Notes under the pieces: model-generated
Databases searched by the model: none
What the model saw: the letters and a program-made list of their open reading frames with translations, nothing else
What the model was told of the DNA's origin: nothing
Position numbers and translations under genes: made by a program
Assembly: GCA_019973155.2 (NCBI GenBank)
Contig: BPQB01000034.1
Coordinates: forward strand, 1 to 64,000
DNA from: Phanerochaete sordida
Taxonomy: Eukaryota > Basidiomycota > Agaricomycetes > Polyporales > Phanerochaetaceae
Direction of reading: 5' to 3'
Length of the DNA stretch: 64,000 nt
Part shown: positions 55,258-64,000 of the stretch, one piece after another
Numbering within the stretch: the stretch's first letter is position 1
How the letters are laid out: each line of letters begins with the position of its first letter

Positions 55258-56570
55258 GGGGGGCACTGTAGCGGAAAGGGGCGAGGATGGGCGGAGTAGG
55301 CTGTATATATCCGCCACTGACGCGGACAACAAGGCGCATCGCCCAGCCCATCTAGGCCAGATTCAACCTTTATCGAAGTTGGGTGGGATGGGGAAGACCT
55401 TCGTCAGTCTTGTGGTATAGAACGCGGCGCGGCCAGGACAGGCCTGCTATCATCTGTTCATCTGTATGCCGCTCTCACGCTGAGATGCATCCGAAGATGA
55501 TGCAGTGGTTCTATCACTAGATGGACAGACGGCGCAGATGGACAAGATGAACTCTCACCCGCTTGCCCACCGTGTCTCGTAGAGCGGCGCTCCTAGAGCG
55601 CATACTTCGCGCACTACTTTTACGACTTCGAAAGGTGGCTGCGGGCTGTAGGACGTCCAGCAGCCGACTGGCGGTAGTGTGGGCCAGACGCTCTAGTCTG
55701 ACAGCTGGAAAGCTGATGCTGGGAAGAGTAAGCTTCCGCTCTCGTCGTATTCAGGGTAGACGCACTATTGCAGCCATTTGCGGCCCGTCACTGGACGATG
55801 ACCTGTTGACACTGCCATGTCGTACAGCACAGCACACATGGTAAAGCCAGTCAGGCGGCGCTCCGTGGACGACGCTTCTGTTCGGATGCCTCGATCTCGG
55901 CTTAGCCTCGGGTATCTCGGTGTTCTGGCATCGAGCACCGTGAGAGCGCGAGCATGCCAGGCTTCATATTTACAGCGCGCAGAGCACCGCTGATGAAGTC
56001 ATCGGCGCTCCTAGTATGTCTGCAGGCTAGGGCGCACTGCAGCATTGGGATGGCGACGACGGGAGGACGGCGTTGAACCCCGTCAGCATTGCAGTTCCAC
56101 GTCCCTGGCGGGAATAGAGTGCGCCGGGATCCTGGATTTTGCGATCGCAGCTCCGCAGAGACCAGTGTAGAACGGGTCTCAGGATACGCGAACTGAGGTG
56201 CGGTTGCCAGCTGCCATGCGCTACCATATGGCTTATTGACATGCGGGCGCATCTTCCCTGCAATCTAGAATGCCCTTGTAGTAAACAAATTGATAGAACG
56301 TAATTGAAGTGCGATACGTTTAGCCTTGCTATCACCCTAGTGTTTCCCTGAGGTGACCGCCGAGTGGTGGCGAGATACATGCACTGAACACTCTACTGGG
56401 AGAATGGTTTGCGAGGCGACCATGGCTCAGCCAGAGGCTTTGCAAATAGCAGAAATCTGACGTTTCTCGCCCTTCTACGGTCAGGCGATGGTTTGAGAAT
56501 GCTCTGTCTTGATATGAATCACGAGGTCCTCGGTCGACTGGCGCGCTCCGTCCACGCTCTGCTAGGCAAA
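55258..56570. other. intergenic between DUF6534 genes 2 and 3
   Basis: About 1.3 kb without a supported coding exon. It carries the TATA-like box of gene 2 at 55302-55312. Confidence 0.4.
55302..55312 (-). promoter_or_regulatory. TATA-like box of DUF6534 gene 2
   Basis: The minus strand reads GGATATATACA about 50 nt before the ATG at 55257. A nearly identical GAGATATATACC lies at the same distance before gene 3. Confidence 0.5.
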
Positions 56571-58559
56571 TCAATCCAGGCCGTGGCACATGAGGAACGA
56601 ACGTACTGTCAAACGAGGCTTATCGTGCCCCTGAGACTGAAGGATATCAGCATTTCTACTGCCCTCGCTATTTAATTGGCCGAGTGGCATTGGGAGCCCG
56701 CGTTCCTTGGATCGGCCATGTTGTAGATACACGTCGGGCATGTTGAATCTTGCCATACGAGTGAGCACTGAGAGTTTCAATGCCACGGATCGACAGACTC
56801 ACGACGCAAGAAGCGAATTCGCGTATACTGACAGTTGACTGAGCGTTGAGTGCATGCACGTGGCAGAGACGAGGCAACTTACGACTCGCCAGAGGGAAGA
56901 AGACTGTATCGTGCGCGCGCGCATCAGAGAAGTCATTGGGACGGCAGATGTATTGTGCGCTCACTTGCGATGAAGATGTAGTTGTCCGGCATCGTAACGT
57001 ACTGGACATTGCCGACACGTAAGCTAAGCTCGCTGATAGACGATTGAAGTAACGTTACCGTGATCAGACATGCGAATGACAAGACGCTGTAGTGATTGTC
57101 AGAGAAAAACGACCAATGCAAGAACACATAAGTAGCTCGCCTGGTCAGAAGACCTGTGTGAATTGTGTAAATCATGAGAATGTTCAGGTAAGACTCTGTC
57201 CTGTGAGCAAACTGCCATCAGCATGCGTAGAGCGAAGCGGGCCGCAGTCGCATTTACTCGTGACTCAAGTGGAGATTACGGTATTGAGCAAGGAGGAAAC
57301 ACAGCGTGCCCGCGATGAGGAAATCGACGATGAAAAGCAGCGAGAAATCTAGCTCGACAAGCCACTGCGCTGGTCAATGAGCGTTGTATAAGGTTAGAGG
57401 GCGTACATGGCCACTTACCTTGATCTCAGAGAAGTGAAGCAGAGTTCTGCTCTGACAGCTAACCCAAATGTAAGTGAATGCCGACTTTCGGTGGTGGTAA
57501 ACGTACGCCTTGACGCCGGTTGCTGTCCAGAGCAGAAGTGAGGGAGGTGCGGAGTAGATGGAGGCGTATCAACCCACAAAACGTGATACCGAAGAGCAGG
57601 ACGGCGCAAATCACCTGCAAATGCACACAATGAAGGCCTCTTCAATCCGCGGAAATCCAAATGGCGTACCAGAGGAACAGTGAAGTAGGGGCTCTTCCGA
57701 CTCACTATGCGCGACATCAGAAACGTCTCTATAGTATAGTGTGGGACTTACAGATCCACACCCTATAGATAAACCAGCTTTACAAGACGTCAGTATTTGC
57801 GTCCCCTTGAAATTCTGCGCGCACCTTCTGACGAGCATGTCGTTGATGTTCTGAGACTGATCAGCAAGGCCAGCGATTGTTGAGAAGCCGGGTGCCTACC
57901 GTAATTACCACGCCTGCCTGCATAGAGAAGCAGTCATAAACCCAGCGGAGACTCATTTTTTGATACTCGTCGAACATACCGCAATGCTCCTGCCGCAAAA
58001 GTCAGCCAAAATCAACAGATATCGCGGCGAAGCACGCACCACACGATGTCAACAAGAGCGAATGGGTCCGTGTAATGAAGCACAGTGTACCTGCATAGCG
58101 CGAAAACATGGGGTCACTAGTTGTCACGGGTCGATCCAAATGTACACGCACCAGTAGACCGGATGGATGATAAGAGCCATGTGTAAAGTGTTCGTCGCCC
58201 TGTGCAGCCACGAGATTAACATAGTAAATAGGCTACCCAGGTGGGAGTGCCCGACCATAGCAACCAGACCTGGAGCACGCGGCATCAGCTGGGCTGCGAG
58301 AGTAGTGGTGCACAAGTACTGACCGTCACTTTCGTATACTTGTTGAGTCTCGAAGCCTTGGGGTTCGACTGAAAGAAAACGAAGGACTGCAGAAGCGTCA
58401 TCCCGTAGAGGCTATATCCCTGTCACACGGAGTATGATCGTGCGAGAGACAGTCGCTTACTCACATGGCTGCCGCAAACGCTCCGATGATCGCTGCCCCA
58501 AGGGTGCTGGTGGGGATATAGTGTATAGCGTCGGTCGGGCACGCCGTAGACATCGACAT
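56571..58559 (-). CDS. DUF6534-type seven-helix membrane protein 3
   Basis: This third DUF6534 paralogue starts MSMSTACPTDAIHYIPTSTL, then GAAIIGAFAAA and ILYGMTLLQSFVFFQ. Landmarks are VWLLWATNTLHMALIIHPVY then WYTVLHYTDPFALVDIVW, a 10-nt exon (57980-57989, W-S-I-A), AGVVIT, NINDMLVRSWFIYRVWI, LSRKSPYFTVPL, VICAVLLFATGVK, WLVELDFSLLFIVDFLIAGT, TESYLNILMIYTIHTGLLT, YVTMPDNYIFIA, IFFPLAS, LYANSLLASFNMPD and a polar tail. The stop is at 56571. The donor after HTGLLT is GC (GCGAGC) instead of GT; GC-AG introns are rare but functional. A TATA-like GAGATATATACC lies about 50 nt upstream. The function is unknown. Confidence 0.7.
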
Positions 58560-59559
58560 GCTGGGGTGCCCGAAGTAAGTTGAGGAAGGGAGGCAGAGAT
58601 AACGGTATATATCTCGTCGTGGCTGTTCGACGTGATTTAGTTGACCCTTATATTATACCGTGCTGCCCGGGTATCTTGTACAACAAACTGCAGGAGATGG
58701 GAACAGCTTCTGAGTAGGCAGACGACGGAGCCGGTTACGGATGGGCTGGGAATATACAGGCTGCCGTTGGGACGGATCGGTGGCATTTGCGTTCAAGGCT
58801 CGAAGTCGGAAGCTTTGCAAAACTCAGAATCAGTTGAGGTATAGAAGACGTAATGGGAACATAAGATGCGGAGGAACCTTTCGTGTCAGCAGCGTCATGA
58901 TGCATTTTGCTATTCGTCTGCGCCGTCCTACGGTGAGCCTCTTACCGTCATCTGGGTAGGACTTGAGATTGTGTAGGGCTACACCGACTCCATAGTCGTG
59001 GTCGTGGTCGTAGCCGCAGCAGGGAATCGCAGGAAAGAGAGCACAAGGGATCGAGCGCCATGATCGAAATTTTGCAGGAGATACGCCACTGGCTCACTGA
59101 ATCTCGACGGCGATAGAGGCTCCGCAGCTCCCTCGCTCTTGGATAAAGCTCCCAGTCGTAAGGGTCCTCAAGGAACGACGGAAAGACTACGTTCGCCGAT
59201 ATTACCAGGACAGTGCGCCGGCGCACACGGGCTGCGCGTGCGGATATCAGCAATCTGCCAAGTGAAGATGCGTGCGACGCCACATTACATACTTACCTCG
59301 AAAGTGAGCCTATGAGCCGCAATTGCACCGAAGAGCTTGCGAGTGTTACAGCTACCTACTTCCAGCCTGCATGTACGACATGGGCACAATTGGAAGCAGC
59401 ATGCCAGCATGCACGAACTCTCAACTCCGCTCGCGACGGCGTCCCTTGGAAACCTGTGATTCATCAACAGTCCATCGAACAAGCAGCGCAGGCCAGTAAT
59501 GAAGGGCGTGTGTGTGTAAACGTTGGGGATGGGGGGGGGGGGTTCCTGACCACACGAGC
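58560..59559. other. intergenic
   Basis: About 1 kb with no supported gene. It carries the TATA-like box of DUF6534 gene 3 and a run of twelve G (59531-59542). Confidence 0.4.
58604..58615 (-). promoter_or_regulatory. TATA-like box of DUF6534 gene 3
   Basis: The minus strand reads GAGATATATACC, about 45-55 nt before the ATG at 58559. It resembles the box before gene 2. Confidence 0.5.
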
Positions 59560-60342
59560 TCAGTCTTTTGTGTGATCAAGACCGGCGAAGGGCTTCATCC
59601 AAGCGTGCCTCCGTTCGGCGTGAATGTACTCGCCCAGCTCTTCCAAGAGCTTCATGCCTGTGCCCTGCGCATCCTGCATCTGCCACGGCATTTCAGCCAC
59701 AATCTCACAACCAGCGTGAACTTACCGACCTCGATCGTTCTGGCTCCCAGGATCAAATAGTACACGTCTGGATCCTCGAGTGTTGGTCCGCCGAATGCAA
59801 GGCCTTCGAGGTTCCTCGAGACCTCGGCTATCTTCATTTCGAGCTTGGCCTTCGTGCCGCGGCTCTTCACCCTCCCATAGATGAATACCAGCGCGGGCTG
59901 CTGGATGGCGGTGCTGTTCGGATCGAAGGGCACGTGGACAACTGCAGATTGCTGCGGTTTGTCGTGATCGATGCACTTTTCGAACTCTTTACGCATAGTT
60001 GTGAAACCAGCGCTGCGAGCGAACGTGCGATGGTGTTCAAGGGAGTCCCAGACTGATGGTTAGGGAGCCGTCAATAAGATATATGGGAGTGAAACGGCTA
60101 GCGCCACCTTGGAGAACGTAACCTATGTCGTTATCCTCGACTTCGCGTCCACGATATGCTCTACGAGTGAAAGCATCAGCTCATATCTCGGTGTATCTTG
60201 TCGATGACGCTTACTGCCGAGACCCAGCGGCGGTTGAAATCACTTGCAAGGCATCGTCCACAATCGAGATGTGATTCTTGAAGAGGTCCGATGCTGGGAA
60301 GCTGAGTATTTCCAACACAGTCGTGCTCGTGCTGGAAACCAT
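59560..60342 (-). CDS. basidiomycete orphan protein (no named domain)
   Basis: The start MVSSTSTTVLEILSFPASDL at 60342 is followed by FKNHISIVDDALQVISTAAG then SRQ. After introns come AYRGREVEDNDIGYVLQG and VWDSLEHHRTFARSAGFTT, then a long exon with VVHVPFDPNSTAIQQPALVF, IYGRVKSRGTKAKLEMKIAE and PTLEDPDVYYLILGARTIE. I favour a last splice (GTCGGT...GGCAG) that adds MQDAQGTGMKLLEELGEYIH and stops at 59560, because that tail is strongly protein-like. Without it the frame ends KFTLVVRLWL and stops at 59652. There is no signal peptide, no transmembrane helix and no recognised catalytic motif. The function is unknown. Confidence 0.5.
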
Positions 60343-60708
60343 TTCCCCCGTCTGTTTCCTGGCGTTGAGTATGGCGTTGAGTAGAGTCTCTGTTCACGCT
60401 AGTTGTCGGCACAGCGCTGGAGGATGAGGACAGCGGAACTTCGCTCCACCGAATTCGCATCCAATCCTGCTCCACGGCCATGACATCATCTCAACAGGCA
60501 CGCAGTGCGGAAAGTAACTTGCTACGACTGCGTTAGCTGCTACGCAGAGACACAGGCGACGAACCTGGATTCAGTCGTTCGTCCTGTCTCAGACCGAGTT
60601 GTACAAGATCCATGACAAAGGGCTGCAACTTATCTATCAAAGGACAGTCATCGCAAATGGTATCATCAAATGTCGTCGCGTATAGCAGTGTCCAGCAGTG
60701 GCCCAGCC
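60343..60708. other. intergenic
   Basis: About 370 nt between two minus-strand genes. The alternative upstream start at 60481 (MAVEQDWMRIRW) for the gene to the left is in a different frame and is not favoured. Confidence 0.35.
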
Positions 60709-62478
60709 TCATATCGGTGCGATGGGAGCGCTGCCCTTCTCGTGTGCCGTCCGCAAACTGCAGGACACAGTGAGCTCGGCACAGGGGAGGTCGTAAAACA
60801 GATACCCACCTGTAGTCGTCGCCGTTTTGCGTGATATACCGTACCCAAGGCAGTGCCTGATACCCGCTCTTCTCGACAATCTTGAGGTACCGCACTTGTA
60901 TGCCAGATACTGTGAAGTACGGGATCTCGAATTTGACGGTGATTGGTGCGCGCTTGTCCATGTTCTCTTGCTCTATGGATCCCCCTCTGCGTTAAAACTC
61001 ACTACCGCTCCGACTGACGACGACGACATACCGCCACGAACACTTGGCAGACCAAAGTGAGCCCTCATCAGGAACTCACGACCGCCGCCGAGCTGTTTAA
61101 TCTTCCAGACGAAGGCAGACTTGTCTGGCGCATATTGCACAGTTCCAGTCGATGCCTGCGGAGAATTGTACGTCAGTCCACACGAGCGTTCGCACGGATT
61201 AAAGGAAGATCTGACCCTGAACTTCGGTGTGTCGGCGTCATCAGGAACGGGCACGTATATCTCGACGTTGTTGGCTGTACTCCGACGCTTGAACTGCGCC
61301 TTCACCTTCACCATGTACTCCACTCGGCTACCCTTGTGGTGCTCGACCTAAGACTGCAGGTCAGTATGGCTATTCCCACTGCTACACGAACCGCAGCATG
61401 ACGCCATGCAAAGGGCTTAAATACTCACAGCAGCTTCCACCCACACCAGCGGCTTCACAGGTGTTGATAAGCGGTACGACATCAGCTCGAATTCTCCGTC
61501 TGGCGGAATGAACGAGATTGTACGGTCGTTCTCGAATCTTGAGAGACGGACACATTGGTGGAATTTCACGTCCTCCATCTCGATAGCTTTTCCTCGTGCA
61601 GCTGCAGGCAGTCAGCTTCTGCCGATGCTAGGGTTACACGAGACGTACTGCGGCCTGTGCTCTCAAACATGACCTTGTCGTTGAGACCCAGTCTTAGTTC
61701 TGGCATGCCCGAGAGGTAGCACTTCATCTTCACGGCGCCCAGAATCTCTGAGCGCACCACGTTTCCATTCGCGTTGACCTGCAGCAGACATAAGCGCGGT
61801 CCCAGTGCCCAAGGCGGGTACACGCACCAGCAAGTTGACACTTTCTATGACATCCAAGAAGACCTCGTTCTTCCGGTATCTAATGCCTTCAGATCGCCAC
61901 GACACCGCGTTCGTGACCGCGATCGGCGGCCGCACTTGCACCTCGAGTTTGTACGACTCCTGCGTGATGTATCTGCCGGGGGCTCAGTATCTCCACGGCA
62001 CACACGCAAAGCGGCACGCACTCCTGCAGGATCTTGCTCTCCGTCGTCTGCGGGAAGCCGAAGTCCATCATCTCGTCCATGAGCTCGTAGATGATGACGA
62101 AGTTGTCGCGAATAGACTCCTCCTCGAGCTCCTTGAAGTACTCGATGAGCACCTGCACGATCCGGTGCAGGAACAGGATGATCTCCGCCGCGTTCGAGTT
62201 GCGCTTCGAGAGCGCGAGCACTAGGCGGCGCGGCGCGGACAGGTCAGCGGAGCGTGGGCAGGCGCAGCGCAGTACGCACGGTAGAGGTTCGAGTGCCGAA
62301 TGTGCATGTAGTTTATGCCCTCACGCGAGAAGCAGGGCGTGACCTGCTGACCCTCCTCCTCGAGCTCAAGCACGATGGGCATGAACTTTTCGATGTACGT
62401 CGCGGGAACGTCGTCGCGGTAGGACCGCTGGATGAGCGGTTTGCCCTTCAGGTCGAGGATGGCGATCAGGCTGGCCAT
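60709..62478 (-). CDS. apm1: AP-1 clathrin adaptor, mu subunit
   Basis: This is the medium chain of the AP-1 complex, which selects cargo with Y-x-x-phi signals for clathrin vesicles between the trans-Golgi and endosomes. The start [20 protein letters not shown] is the longin-like N-terminal domain, continuing with [28 protein letters not shown] and [20 protein letters not shown]. The mu-homology domain begins near [20 protein letters not shown] and includes [79 protein letters not shown] and [20 protein letters not shown]. The end is GDDYSLRT plus a short tail, stop at 60709. About eight introns, frames checked for the first five exons. The N-terminal sequence favours AP-1 over AP-2. Confidence 0.92.
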
Positions 62479-62767
62479 GACGAAGAATGATTGTATGCGT
62501 TGGACCTCTCCAAGAATCAGGATTGTACAGAGCAGAAAGCAAGGAAGGTCAGGTCGTCCAGGGTCCAGCAGTCGAGATGATGGATGAAGGAATCAGCAAC
62601 GGACGCGCCGTCACCGACGTGTGCAGACAGGCGCCCGAGGCGGGACAAGCGAGCAGGCACAAATTACACCTCAAAGTCGCATTGACAGGTTCAGGGCACA
62701 CGACGTCAGACAACATTAGTCGAGGTACAGTAGGTATCCAAATTTCCCTCCGAGAAAGAGCAGAACC

Positions 62768-64000
62768 TCAATGACGCTTGGGAACGAGCCAGTTGAACCA
62801 AGTCCAAGACGCGGTATCCGGGGTATTATCCTTCTTCAAAAGTGGGGTGTCTTCGTGCGCGTTGTCCAGAGGCGCAGGCTCGGGACTCGGAGTGCGAACG
62901 TCTGTCTGCACAGCCTCGCTGACAGCCTCCTGGACGGGGACGTTTCCTGCAGGTCCCTGGGTAACAGGTATCGGTGAGTCTTGCAGCTGCGGGTTTGGGT
63001 CGTTGGTCGTCCAAGAAGGGACGATTGGGTTTCCGAAGTCGTCGATGCCTAGCCTCTTCTGACGACCTTTCCAAATTATGCACATTACTAGGAGTGTGCC
63101 CTGGAGAATGCCAGCAGCTGCGTATGGACACCAAGCTGCAATTCACCAGTTAGTCGGTCGAGGCTTACTTGGCAATCAGACTCACTGGTCCAATTCGTGG
63201 CAGGCCTGCAGATATCAGATGAGCGCCATTGTCTTTTAGGGTAAGACTAGGTTTGAAACTCACCTGAGGGCGATGCTCAGCACCATAAGAATAGCACCGG
63301 GTGTTTGGATGCACATCATCGGAATGCTGAGGGCCCCGACAAGCTTGTGGCGATAGGTGTGGACGATCTGCGGCAGGTACTGGAACGCTGCCAGTATCGT
63401 AGAGGTGACCCCTAGGAAGGTAGCCCATATGTCGACTCTGTCAATCCTGCGCGGGACCTCGTGGGGTGGTCGGATGCCCAGGAGTAGGAATGTGACAAAG
63501 GTGACCAGGAGGCTAGGAGCTGCATTAGCGACAATGCTAGAGCGTTCGAAAGCGTAACTACGTACGTATATAGCAGGACGACCCAAGCCAATATGATGGA
63601 TAGGCGCCATTCGTCGGTCTTGACACCGGTCTTAACGTGTTGGGGTGGCCGGTTGTCGTGCGAATCCAGGTCGACGGTAGCGTACTTCTTGTGCGGCGGG
63701 TAATAGATCATGTACAGCACTAATCTGCACAACGGTAAGGATGAGAATCCGGGTAGATTCAAGACTAATGAACCTCACATGAACGTGAAGCAGGCCCATT
63801 GCAGCGTAAGCTGGAAGACTCCAGCAGTCATTTCGATGCACGAGCCGACAGTCTATGCAGTAGGTTAGCTCAGGAGGAGACGTGAATTCGTTCTTGTGCG
63901 TACCATGGCTCGACAGCATCTGATAATATCCCACTGCATGGTAACACTGTACCAGCAACGGTCAACCAGCGGAGGTACTGTATACCAGAGAGGGCGTACA
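62768..64000 (-). CDS. PQ-loop repeat membrane protein (partial, runs off the right edge)
   Basis: The 3' part of a gene whose start lies beyond the window. Read on the minus strand, coding is open from 64000: YALSGIQYLRWLTVAGTVLP, then after an intron TVGSCIEMTAGVFQLTLQWA, LVLYMIYYPPHKKYATVDLD, WRLSIILAWVVLLYTYV and a PQ-loop repeat, WATFLGVTSTILAAFQYLPQ followed by IVHTYRHKLVGALSIPMM. A helix with LVMCIIWKGRQKRLG and a polar, Pro-rich C-terminus (SPEPAPLDNAHEDTPLLKKD) follow. The stop is at 62768. PQ-loop proteins include lysosomal or vacuolar amino-acid exporters (cystinosin and Ypq types). The tail DTPLL resembles an acidic di-leucine sorting signal. The first PQ loop would lie mainly outside the window. 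Confidence 0.72.

Noticed and set aside
59531..59542. Run of twelve G.
   Set aside because: A simple mononucleotide run in non-coding DNA; could be a sequencing-prone tract, no feature supported.
1..64000. tRNA, rRNA, CRISPR and transposon candidates.
   Set aside because: By eye I found no cloverleaf with A and B boxes, no repeat-spacer array, and no transposase, reverse transcriptase or long terminal repeat. A tRNAscan or RepeatMasker run would be decisive.

Overview
The window is nuclear DNA of a filamentous basidiomycete, most likely an agaricomycete of the polypore type. The coding signal is broken by many 45-65 nt GT-AG introns with CTNAC-like branch sites. It holds basidiomycete-specific DUF6533 and DUF6534 membrane proteins and a set of conserved eukaryotic housekeeping genes. 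No operons, rRNA, CRISPR array or recognisable transposon were seen. Gene models below are hand-spliced from the sequence; the exon frames were checked to close.

Layout. (1) 0.65-3.9 kb: four tandem genes for tiny secreted peptides, each with three exons, phase-1 introns and a shared C-terminal core around H-Y-K-V. (2) 4.2-9.4 kb: a GNAT acetyltransferase (-) divergent from a complete 12-exon CSE1 exportin gene (+). (3) 10.5-19.4 kb: three tandem copies of a large multi-exon membrane protein that I cannot place in a named family. (4) 19.4-25.8 kb: a long stretch without genes, then a gene for a disordered Ser/Pro-rich protein. (5) 25.8-31.5 kb: mitochondrial ETF-ubiquinone oxidoreductase, a Spo7-like nuclear-membrane protein (-), and a pRiA4b ORF-3-like/MYND-finger protein (-). 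(6) 31.8-36.4 kb: a fourth, inverted copy of the membrane protein, flanked by remnants of a broken gene. (7) 36.9-40.3 kb: the mitochondrial [2Fe-2S] ferredoxin (Yah1 type) and a basidiomycete orphan gene. (8) 40.4-58.6 kb: three DUF6534 membrane proteins (-), an MFS transporter (-), a second pRiA4b/MYND paralogue (-) and a DUF6533 membrane protein (+). (9) 59.5-64 kb: an orphan gene, the AP-1 mu adaptin gene and a PQ-loop membrane protein that runs off the right edge, all on the minus strand.

The housekeeping genes (nuclear export, lipid-phosphatase regulation, vesicle coats, mitochondrial electron transfer, Fe-S assembly) are unrelated to one another in pathway. They alternate with expanded, fast-evolving families: the secreted peptides, the four-copy membrane family, the DUF6533/6534 proteins and the MYND pair. 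The most novel-looking items are the secreted-peptide array, the four-copy membrane family with one mosaic copy, and very small exons (2, 6 and 10 nt) predicted in the DUF6533/6534 genes.
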